A model generated the notes under the pieces. The model saw only the letters and a list, made by a program, of their open reading frames with translations. It searched no databases and was not told where the DNA came from. From an uncultured Eubacteriales bacterium (lineage in GTDB: Bacteria > Bacillota > Clostridia > Lachnospirales > Lachnospiraceae), in contig CACYBV010000201.1 in assembly GCA_902772745.1 (NCBI GenBank), positions 1-5,736 on the forward strand: a stretch of 5,736 bases of DNA. The letters are read 5' to 3'. A program made the position numbers and the translations under genes. The number at the start of each line of letters is the position of its first letter. The stretch's first letter is position 1. This document shows positions 1 through 5,736 of the stretch, piece after piece.

Positions 1-2038
1 CGAGTTCCTGATTTCTCCCGAGAAGGTTCGAAGAGTTTTTGTAAGCGCCGCCGGTGATCGCGCCGCCCGGAGACAGCAGTTCGCCGTCGAGTGTGACGAT
101 CCGCAGGCTGTGGCGGTATTTATTGGCGATGCGGAGCGCACTGTCGATGCTGTCCGCAACGACATACCGTTCAAGGAGGAAACGCACGACGTTCTGATAT
201 TCCGGGGCGCAGGAAACGAGCCGGTCTGCAGTATCGACTGCCCCTTTTTCCTTTACGGCTTCCCGCTCCTTTTCGTTGCCGCGGGGGCTGATTGCATCAA
301 GAGGCAGGAAAGTCGCGCGCCCGGCTTTGTTTTCCCTGAGCCATGCGACGGCCTTCTTGGCTTCCTCCTCGGTTTTCATGACAATGTTCTGAACAGCGCC
401 GCCGAGCGCGGTTTCAATGGCTGTCTCGTATTTCCGCTCCACACGGAACAGGTCCGAAACAACCCCGATCATGCCGGGAACGGTTTTTCTGATATCCATG
501 AGCCGGCGCACCGCGCTGTTGAAGCCTTCGTAGCGTTCCGCGAGGTTCTGCAGAGCTTCAAAACGTGAACGCTGGAGCTGCATTTTTTCCTGCGCAAGGT
601 TCCGGTCGCGCTGGGCTTTCCGGTAATCTTCCTCTGCTTCAGAAACCCGTGTCTCGGATTCCGTGAGTTCGTTTTTCTTGTCACTGCATTCCTTAAGAAG
701 CGCCTGGAGTTCCCGGTCCTTTCCGTCGATTTCTCCCCGGACGGATACGACATTTTCCGAAAGACCCGAAAGCTCCTCCGTAAGTTCCTGCTTTCGGCGT
801 TCGTTTTCTGAAATCAGTGTGCTCAGTCCTTCGATTTTCGCGGTGATCTGGGATTTTTCATTGAGCAGGCCGATGAATTTACCCTGCTCGTCTTCCATGA
901 GTTCCCGGTACGCGGAAGCTTTTGCTTCGGACTCGCTGATCTGGAGTCTCGTGACCGCAAGGCTGTTCTCGAGGTCATAAAGCGAAGCCGACAGGCGGTT
1001 TTTCTCTCCCGCCGAGGATTCCATCTCCGCTTTTCTCCGGTCAATTTCACCGTCGATCTCCAGGATCCGGCTTTTCGAATGCTCCAGATTATTTTTTTCG
1101 TTATCGACTGCTGCGGTAAATTTCGTTATCTGTCCTTCGAGGTCGCTTCTCGCGGATCCGGACGCCAGCATTTCCTCATGCAGAAGCTCAACTTCCTTTG
1201 TCAGTTCCGACAGTTCCTCCTGGAGTGCCGAATACCGGTCCCTGAGCTGTTCTTCCTGTGAATTTTTCGCGGCGAGTTCCGAGATGACGTTCTGCAGGTT
1301 CTCCGAAATTCTGGAAAGCTCTTCTGTATAAATTGCGCTGTCGAGAATAAAGGCGTTAAGCTCGTATGTTTTGAGTTCGTCCCGAAGCTTCAGGTACTTC
1401 TGCGCGGTCTCGCTCTGGCGCGCGAGCGGTCCGACCTGGCGCTCCAGCTCGCTCATGATGTCCGTGAGCCGCAGCATGCTCGCACGTTCCGATTCCAGCT
1501 TTTTCTGCGCGACAGCTTTTCTTTTCTTGAACTTGACAATTCCGGCCGCCTCGTCGAAAAGTTCACGCCGGTCTTCGGATTTTCCGGAAAGAATCTTATC
1601 GATCTGGCCCTGGCCGATGATCGAATAGCCGTCTTTGCCGATTCCGGTGTCATAGAAAAGTTCCTGGATATCACGAAGCCGGCACTGGCTGCCGTTTAAA
1701 ATATATTCACTCTCCCCGGAGCGGTAAACGCGGCGGGTGACAGTCACATCGTCATAATCCACCTGAAGCGCCCGGTCCGTATTATCGAGCGTGATCGACA
1801 CCGAAGCATAGCTCTGGGGTTTTCGAAGCTGTGTTCCCGCAAAGATAACATCCTGCATCGACGATCCGCGAAGCTGCTTCGCGCTCTGTTCGCCGAATAC
1901 CCAGCGGACCGCGTCGGAAACATTGCTCTTTCCCGACCCGTTCGGTCCGACAATCCCGGTGATCCCGTCGTGAAAATCAAGGCGTATTTTATTTGCAAAA
2001 GATTTGAAGCCCTAGACTTCAATGCTTTTCAGATACAT
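1..2038 (-). CDS. smc: Chromosome partition protein SMC, N-terminal 679 codons, with in-frame TAG at codon 9
   Basis: SMC is the ATPase core of the SMC-ScpAB condensin that loads on and compacts the bacterial chromosome. The frame begins at ATG 2036-2038 with MYLKSIEV, then a TAG, then GFKSFANKIRLDF. Head motifs follow: Walker A GPNGSGKSN with Lys37 (same number as in B. subtilis SMC), FGEQSAKQLRG, VTRRVYRSGESEY, and the Q-loop GQGQIDKIL around residues 142-150. Residues about 170-500 are charged coiled coil. The hinge starts near residue 503 (YEGF, VPGMIGVV) and reaches GGAITGGA and LLGRNQEL at the edge. Family members have about 1,180 residues, so roughly 500 are outside the window. The start overlaps the rnc end by 10 nt, and AAGGA lies 10 nt upstream (2049-2053). 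Apart from the TAG the frame is open throughout, with no frameshift. All roughly 30 Gln codons I counted are CAG and none CAA, so one C-to-T change would give the TAG. The identity is certain; whether the gene is functional is not. Confidence 0.95.
2012..2014 (-). other. In-frame amber (TAG) codon at smc codon 9
   Basis: The plus strand reads cta here, giving TAG between GTC (Val8) and GGC (Gly10). It lies in the first beta strand of the SMC head, in the usual pattern of hydrophobic residues, one variable residue, then GFKSFA. Position 9 is variable in the family and often Gln. The next in-frame ATG/GTG/TTG is ATG at 1856-1858 (Met61), after Walker A, so translation must pass this codon to give an active head. 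Possible causes are a nonsense mutation, a base-calling error, a suppressor tRNA or recoding; the sequence alone cannot separate them. Confidence 0.93.
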
Positions 2039-2721
2039 TTTTCCTGTTTCCTTATCGCAGAAATCGCTGTATATGCAGCGCTCTGCTCTGCTTTTTTCTT
2101 GGAGGGTCCGGTGCCTTCTCCGAAAATCTCTTCTCCGATCATTGCTGCAGAACGGAAGACGCGTTCATGTTCTGCGCCTTCGGACGGGAGATCACGGTAA
2201 TGCACCGCACAGCCTTTCTCCTGAGCCATTTCCTGGAGAATCGTTTTCGCATCATAAAAGAGGCGCCTGTTCTCGTTGTCGGAAAGAATCCGTTCGGCAA
2301 CGAACCTTTTTGCTTCTTCGAAACCCCTGTCCAGGTAAATCGCCGCGATCAGCGCTTCAAGGGCATCCGAAATCAGGGCGTCCGAGTTCCTTCCGCCGCT
2401 TTTTTCCATGCCTTTTCCCATGCGGAGGCAGTTTCCCAGATCAAGGGTGCGCGCAATATCCGCAAGCGCCATCTCACAGACCAGCGTGACGCGCATCCGC
2501 GAAAGCTCGCCCTCCATGCAGCCGCCATATTCCCTGTAGAGAAAATCCGAACTGATCATCTCAAGCACCGCGTCGCCCAAAAATTCCAGGCGCTCGTTGC
2601 AGTCTTCCTTCGTAAGTTCCGGATGTTCGTTGATGAAAGAGCTGTGGGTCAGCGCGCGGATAAGGAGCGAAGGGTCGTCAAAAAAACAGCCGATATTTTC
2701 CTGAAGCTTCCGGATATCCAT
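2029..2721 (-). CDS. rnc: Ribonuclease III
   Basis: This endonuclease cleaves double-stranded RNA, maturing rRNA precursors and turning over structured transcripts in the cytoplasm. The 230-residue product has the expected length. The N-terminal nuclease domain (about 1-150) carries the signature NERLEFLGDAVLE with Glu46 and Asp50, and SDALEALIAAIYLD with Asp119 and Glu122. These match the four metal-binding acidic residues of E. coli RNase III (E41, D45, D114, E117) in spacing. A C-terminal double-stranded RNA-binding domain (about 157-225) shows DAKTILQEMAQ, GAEHERVF and GPSKKKAEQSAA. I chose ATG at 2719-2721 because it forms TGATG with the plsX stop and sits 10 nt from GGGAG (2732-2736). 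A GTG one codon upstream (2722-2724) is possible and adds one residue. It ends in TGA inside the smc start, so smc is probably translationally coupled to it. No acpP lies between plsX and rnc. Confidence 0.97.
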   Translation of the reverse strand: MDIRKLQENIGCFFDDPSLLIRALTHSSFINEHPELTKEDCNERLEFLGDAVLEMISSDFLYREYGGCMEGELSRMRVTLVCEMALADIARTLDLGNCLRMGKGMEKSGGRNSDALISDALEALIAAIYLDRGFEEAKRFVAERILSDNENRRLFYDAKTILQEMAQEKGCAVHYRDLPSEGAEHERVFRSAAMIGEEIFGEGTGPSKKKAEQSAAYTAISAIRKQEKCI

Positions 2722-3767
2722 CACTCTTCGGCTCCCGGGGCCCCATCTTCGCTTTTTACACTGTTTTCCTTTTCCTTCCGGATGGCGGCGGATATTTTAT
2801 CCTTCAGGTCGTTTTCATAAAATCCGACACACTGCAGGATAGCCGTCCTGATCTGCTTTTCCTGGGAATTTCCGTGCGCCTTCACGACGAGTCCGTTCAG
2901 GCCGAGCATCGGTGCGCCGCCGTATTCGGAGGCGTCAAACTCTTTTTTCATCGAATAAAGATAAGGCTTCAGCAGTTTTCCGCCGATTTTGGAGCGCATG
3001 TCCGTCATCGCCGCTTCTTTGATTTTCCTGAATATGGCGCTCGACACGCCTTCCATGGTCTTCAGCACAATATTTCCGGCGAATGCTTCACAGACCAACA
3101 CATCCGCGCAGTGGGAAATGACATCGCGCGCTTCCACATTGCCGATGAAATTGATCTCCTGGCAGGACTGAAGCATCGGAAAGGCTTCTCGGACCAGCAT
3201 ATTGCCCTTATCCTCTTCCGTTCCGATATTCACGAGACCGACACGCGGGTTTTTAATTTTCATCGCGTATTCCGCATAGAGAGAGCCCATAACCGCAAAC
3301 TGCAGCAGGCTTTCCGGCCGGCAGTCGACATTGGCGCCTCCGTCGATCAGGAGTGCTTTTCCGCTGATTGTCGGAATAATCACGGCAAGAGGCGCTCTTT
3401 TAACGCCCTTGATCCTTCCCGCCACCACCTGGCCTCCGATCAAAATCGCACCGGTCGATCCTGCGGAAACAAACGCCTCCGCTTCTCCTTCACGGAGCAT
3501 TTTCATCCCGATGATCAGGGAGGAGTTCTTTTTCTTCTTGATTGCAACCGCCGGCTCCTCATCGGTCCCGATCACCTCATCCGCGTGAACGATCCGAAGT
3601 CTCCCCTGATCATAATCCTGACCGGAAAGAATCGCTTTGATTTCTTCTTCCCGGCCGACGAGAATCAGTTCGATATCCTTTTTTTCCTTCAGCGCTTTCA
3701 CGGCGCCGAGAACATTGGACTTTGGCGCATTATCGCCGCCCATTGCATCCACAGCAATTCTGATCAT
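2721..3767 (-). CDS. plsX: Phosphate acyltransferase PlsX (acyl-ACP:phosphate acyltransferase)
   Basis: PlsX converts acyl-ACP and inorganic phosphate to acyl-phosphate, which PlsY uses to acylate glycerol-3-phosphate in phospholipid synthesis; it is a peripheral membrane enzyme. The 348 residues are near the usual length. Family marks in order are MIRIAVDAMGGDNAP (1-15), SAGSTGA (101-107), IDGGANVDC (141-149), NIGTEEDKGN (180-189), FIGNVEARD (207-215, usually with Gly for Ala), CEAFAGNIVLKTMEG (226-240), and FDASEYGGAPMLGLNG followed by VKAHGNS (277-301). The last 20 or so residues are a charged, probably disordered tail. The start ATG at 3765-3767 is fixed by the conserved N-terminus. Its ribosome site is only a weak GGATGGTGG, 15 nt after the sigma-like gene's stop, suggesting coupling to that gene. 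It ends TGA overlapping the rnc ATG by one base. All catalytic-region motifs look intact. Confidence 0.97.
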   Translation of the reverse strand: MIRIAVDAMGGDNAPKSNVLGAVKALKEKKDIELILVGREEEIKAILSGQDYDQGRLRIVHADEVIGTDEEPAVAIKKKKNSSLIIGMKMLREGEAEAFVSAGSTGAILIGGQVVAGRIKGVKRAPLAVIIPTISGKALLIDGGANVDCRPESLLQFAVMGSLYAEYAMKIKNPRVGLVNIGTEEDKGNMLVREAFPMLQSCQEINFIGNVEARDVISHCADVLVCEAFAGNIVLKTMEGVSSAIFRKIKEAAMTDMRSKIGGKLLKPYLYSMKKEFDASEYGGAPMLGLNGLVVKAHGNSQEKQIRTAILQCVGFYENDLKDKISAAIRKEKENSVKSEDGAPGAEE

Positions 3768-3782
3768 TATACCACCATCCGA

Positions 3783-4292
3783 TTAATCTTTTTTTATCGC
3801 GTTCAGTGCAATCCGCATCAGGTAGCGCACTTCATCCGTATCCATTTCCAGAACTTCCGCAACTTCTTCCGCAGTCGCTTCCCGGCCGTGTTTTTCGGCG
3901 AGAAGCACACAGGCTTTATCCATCAGGTTCAGCTTGTCAGAAAGTTCCTGCCCCGCTTTTTTATTATCTTCCTCCTGCAGGATGAAGTCCTTCATCGCCC
4001 GGAGGATTTCTTCATCCAGCGCCGCCTCAAAACCGTCCGAATATTCGTCCCGATCGCTCATGAACAGGAAAAGCGCGAGACTTCCCTCCTGAACAAGGTC
4101 CATGAAAAGCGCCTCGCTTTTTGAAAGCGCCGAAGCGGCTTCATTCACACGGAACATATTCCCCTCGACAAGCCGGTTCACAACACCGGGATCCGAACTT
4201 TTTTTCTGCAGAAGCTCCCTGTTTTCTTCCCCGGTGCAGGGCCGGATCCGCGCATATTCCGCCAGATACAGTTCTTTGCTTCGATCTGCCAT
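3783..4292 (-). CDS. Sigma-70-like protein lacking region 4 and the promoter-melting residues
   Basis: A 169-residue acidic protein that I recognise only by its resemblance to sigma factors. Residues 7-31 (ELYLAEYARIRPCTGEENREL) fit region 1.2 of primary-type sigmas. Residues 37-79 (VVNRLVEGN, then FMDLVQEGSLALF) fit regions 2.1-2.2, the part that binds the RNA polymerase beta-prime clamp. Residues 122-165 (GREATAEEVAEVLEMDTDEV) fit region 3. Where active sigmas have the aromatic FSTYATWWIRQAI pattern, this has GFEAALDEEILRAM, and the basic RTIRxPVH segment is replaced by acidic residues (about 106-118). Region 4, which reads the -35 box, is absent because the frame ends in TAA after region 3. 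The start is supported by AAAGGAG 9 nt upstream. It sits 15 nt from each neighbour between ftsW and plsX, so it is likely co-expressed. It may bind core polymerase without opening promoters, act with a separate region-4 partner, or be a decaying sigma. Function is unknown. Confidence 0.8.
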   Translation of the reverse strand: MADRSKELYLAEYARIRPCTGEENRELLQKKSSDPGVVNRLVEGNMFRVNEAASALSKSEALFMDLVQEGSLALFLFMSDRDEYSDGFEAALDEEILRAMKDFILQEEDNKKAGQELSDKLNLMDKACVLLAEKHGREATAEEVAEVLEMDTDEVRYLMRIALNAIKKD

Positions 4293-4301
4293 AGTATAAA
4301 A

Positions 4302-4308
4302 CTCCTTT
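4302..4308 (-). promoter_or_regulatory. Ribosome binding site of the sigma-like gene, overlapping the ftsW stop
   Basis: AAAGGAG on the minus strand lies 9 nt before the ATG at 4290-4292. Its first base is the last base of the ftsW-like TAA (4308-4310), giving TAAAAGGAG. This near-ideal Shine-Dalgarno fixes the start and suggests re-initiation by ribosomes finishing the upstream gene. Confidence 0.8.
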
Positions 4309-5588
4309 TATGCGCTTCCGGTGCGCGGTCTCTTAAGGCGCTTTTCCCGGGAGCGGTCCCGTTTCAGAAGCCGAAGTTCAGGATGCTCATTCTCCTGGTC
4401 CTCCCGTGCCTCCCGGTACAGCCGCTCTTCTTCATTCTGGCGGTGTACCGCAAGTACCATTCCGATTTCCACGAGCGTCAGAAACGCCGCAGATCCGCCG
4501 GCGCTGATAAAGGGGAGCGTCACGCCCATAGTCGGGAAAATCCCGAGCGTTACTGAATAATTCAGCAGCACCTGTATCGCGATATGAAGAAAAACGCCCA
4601 GAACCAGCTGGCGGTTGAAGCGGTTCCTGCAGTCACGGTATACGAGAAGAATCCGATACAGGAGATAGATAAAGAGATACGTCAGGATCGCCGCGCCGAA
4701 TATGCCGAGTTCCTCAAAAACAATCGCCAGGATGTAGTCATTGTGCGGCTCCGGAAGCGTGTATTTCAGGAGGCTGTGTCCGATGCCTTTGCCGAAGAAC
4801 CGCCCGGATGCGATCGCATAAAGCGCCTGCGTGGCCTGATAGGCCTGTTCGTCGGAGAATTCCGGATCGGTCGGATGCAGCCATGCGCGGATCCTCGTGA
4901 TGCGGAAATTCTCCGTCTCCTGATACGGAATCCTGTCAATCATAATCAGTCCCGCGACAAGAAGAACCACACCCACAAAAATCGCAATGAGGAACCATTT
5001 CTGACGCGGATAGTTCAGCATAATCATGAAATACATGATCGCAAAAACAATGATTCCCGTGCTGGCATTGTTGCTGAGAATAACAAGTCCGCCGGAGATC
5101 ATCGCGGTGAATCCGTAGATTATGAGCCGGGATATGCGCTTTGTGATATCAAGCTTCGTGATGGCGCAGGCCAGGAAAATAATCATCATGATCTTGATCG
5201 GCTCCGCGACCTGCAGCGTGAACGACCCGATTTTTATCCATCGGTAAGCGCCGTGCGAGCTGTGGCCAAGTCCCGGAACGCGCACCGCGAAAAGGAAGAA
5301 AAGGGCGCCGAAAAGTGAAAAGACAAAAAGCATACGGTAGAATCCGGGGCGCACATAAGAAACCGCAATCATAACGGCGATCCCGGCAAGCACCCAGATC
5401 AGCTGGTTTTTAAAAAAATGCGTGGACGAATACTGATAGGCACTGACCGAATAGTAATAACTTGCGCTGTATATCATCATGATCCCGAAAATGTTGAGAA
5501 AAACCGTACACAGGATCAGATTCACATTGAAGGGCATGTGCAGCAGGAATCGCTCTTTGTATGCTTTTTTTTCTTTCGTTTTCGGCAT
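4308..5588 (-). CDS. ftsW: SEDS-family peptidoglycan glycosyltransferase, FtsW/RodA/SpoVE type
   Basis: SEDS proteins are integral membrane enzymes that polymerise lipid II into glycan strands together with a class B penicillin-binding protein. The 426-residue protein has about ten hydrophobic segments (roughly 22-40, 62-78, 84-103, 130-146, 155-171, 176-191, 198-216, 286-312, 325-345, 361-381). A large extracellular loop (about 217-285) ends in GKGIGHSLLKYTLPEPHNDYILAIVFEELG. Asp284 there matches the catalytic Asp of the family (PEAHTDF in most). FPTMGVTLPFISAGGSA (351-367) is the second hallmark. The usual QPSE is QVAE here and HTD is HND. A charged, basic C-terminal tail (about 384-426) follows. 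The start ATG 5586-5588 is chosen by AAAGGA 8 nt upstream; the longer open frame runs through the tRNA and is excluded. Whether it is FtsW, RodA or SpoVE cannot be settled here, since no PBP or mre gene is visible. It ends TAA within the next gene's ribosome site. Confidence 0.88.
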   Translation of the reverse strand: MPKTKEKKAYKERFLLHMPFNVNLILCTVFLNIFGIMMIYSASYYYSVSAYQYSSTHFFKNQLIWVLAGIAVMIAVSYVRPGFYRMLFVFSLFGALFFLFAVRVPGLGHSSHGAYRWIKIGSFTLQVAEPIKIMMIIFLACAITKLDITKRISRLIIYGFTAMISGGLVILSNNASTGIIVFAIMYFMIMLNYPRQKWFLIAIFVGVVLLVAGLIMIDRIPYQETENFRITRIRAWLHPTDPEFSDEQAYQATQALYAIASGRFFGKGIGHSLLKYTLPEPHNDYILAIVFEELGIFGAAILTYLFIYLLYRILLVYRDCRNRFNRQLVLGVFLHIAIQVLLNYSVTLGIFPTMGVTLPFISAGGSAAFLTLVEIGMVLAVHRQNEEERLYREAREDQENEHPELRLLKRDRSREKRLKRPRTGSA

Positions 5589-5596
5589 AAAAGCTG

Positions 5597-5602
5597 TCCT
5601 TT
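5597..5602 (-). promoter_or_regulatory. Ribosome binding site of the ftsW-like gene
   Basis: AAAGGA lies 8 nt before ATG 5586-5588. It decides the start in favour of MPKTKEKK over longer starts that would read into the terminator and tRNA. Confidence 0.75.
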
Positions 5603-5609
5603 CCCGCTC

Positions 5610-5641
5610 AAAAAAGGCCGAAGGAACTGTTTTCCTCCGGC
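5610..5641 (-). terminator. Rho-independent terminator of the tRNA-Leu gene
   Basis: On the minus strand, GCCGGAGGAA pairs with TTCCTTCGGC as a 10-bp stem with one G-T wobble around a 5-nt loop (AACAG). A single C and six T residues (5610-5615) follow. It begins 10 nt after the tRNA 3' end and ends 21 nt before the ftsW-like start codon. This is a strong intrinsic terminator by sequence. Confidence 0.9.
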
Positions 5642-5651
5642 TCTGTTTATC

Positions 5652-5735
5652 TGCAGATAGTGGGACTTGAACCCACACCCAAGTACATGGACATGAACCT
5701 GAATCATGCGCGTATGCCAATTCCGCCATATCTGC
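5652..5735 (-). tRNA. tRNA-Leu, anticodon CAG
   Basis: An 84-nt class II tRNA. The acceptor stem is GCAGATA pairing with TATCTGC, discriminator A, and CCA is not encoded. The D arm is GCG/CGC with AATTGG in the loop. The anticodon stem CATGA/TCATG encloses loop TTCAGGT, giving anticodon CAG, which reads CUG. A 15-nt variable region with a short CCA/TGG stem fits a leucine tRNA. The T arm is GTGGG-TTCAAGT-CCCAC. All pairs are complete and T8 and GG of the D loop are present, so it looks functional. Its promoter lies outside the window. A terminator follows directly. Confidence 0.96.
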
Positions 5736-5736
5736 A

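Noticed and set aside
1..2011. Frameshifts or further stops in smc
   Set aside because: I read every codon of the frame from 2038 to 2 and found only the TAG at 2012-2014.
2722..2724. GTG as the rnc start, one codon upstream of the ATG
   Set aside because: The adjacent ATG has better spacing from GGGAG and forms the common TGATG junction; the GTG remains possible but changes one residue only.
2167..2820. 217-codon plus-strand frame antisense to rnc, and a similar 244-codon one at 4584-5318 antisense to the SEDS gene
   Set aside because: Both lie wholly opposite strongly supported genes and show no motif or domain.
3764..3772. TGGTATAAT, an extended -10 promoter match at the plsX start
   Set aside because: The box contains the start codon's first bases, so its transcripts would lack the plsX ATG, and no -35 element lies 17 nt upstream (only an A-run). 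It could at most serve rnc and smc; not supported enough to annotate.
2874..4124. Long open frame of 416 codons on the plus strand, antisense to plsX and the sigma-like gene
   Set aside because: It crosses two genes with clear family motifs, is rich in His, Phe and Arg with no recognisable domain, and has no ribosome site. It is a by-product of codon use on the opposite strand.
5655..5683. TTGGGT with TATCTG 17 nt later, inside the tRNA 3' half, as a promoter for ftsW
   Set aside because: Each hexamer matches consensus at only three positions, and both are explained by conserved tRNA sequence.
5589..5729. Upstream extension of the ftsW-like frame by 47 residues
   Set aside because: The extra codons read through the terminator hairpin and the tRNA-Leu. 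A good Shine-Dalgarno supports the ATG at 5586-5588.

Overview
The window is a gene-dense stretch of bacterial chromosome in which every supported gene lies on the minus strand. In transcription order (right to left) it holds a tRNA-Leu(CAG) gene, its intrinsic terminator, a SEDS-family peptidoglycan polymerase (FtsW/RodA/SpoVE type), a small protein resembling a sigma-70 factor without region 4, plsX, rnc, and the first 679 codons of smc, which runs off the left edge. The plsX-rnc-smc order, the Shine-Dalgarno sites (AAAGGAG, AAAGGA), the intrinsic terminator and the protein sequences suggest a Firmicute, probably a Clostridia lineage of the Lachnospiraceae kind. The lineage call is inference from sequence feel, not from a search.

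Layout by position: tRNA-Leu 5652-5735; terminator 5610-5641; ftsW-like 4308-5588; sigma-like gene 3783-4292; plsX 2721-3767; rnc 2029-2721; smc 1-2038. The five protein genes are packed as one probable operon: gaps of 15 nt, 15 nt, then a 1-nt overlap (TGATG) and a 10-nt overlap. No stretch above 300 bases lacks a gene. I saw no mobile element, CRISPR array or integration scar.

Functionally this is a growth and housekeeping cluster: septal or lateral wall synthesis (SEDS protein), membrane phospholipid initiation (PlsX), RNA processing (RNase III) and chromosome organisation (SMC). The odd member is the sigma-like protein. It keeps the region 1.2, 2.1-2.2 and region 3 patterns but has lost the aromatic promoter-melting residues, the basic region 2.4/3.0 segment and all of region 4.

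The most striking observation is an in-frame TAG at codon 9 of smc (2012-2014). A codon-by-codon read of the other 670 codons down to position 2 found no further stop and no frameshift. The Walker A lysine falls at residue 37, so the start is very probably right. No ATG, GTG or TTG lies between the TAG and codon 61, beyond the Walker A motif, so re-initiation could not restore a working ATPase head. The gene is either freshly broken, miscalled, or read through. None of the four genes that end inside the window uses TAG as its stop (TAA, TAA, TGA, TGA), which allows but does not establish UAG decoding as an amino acid.
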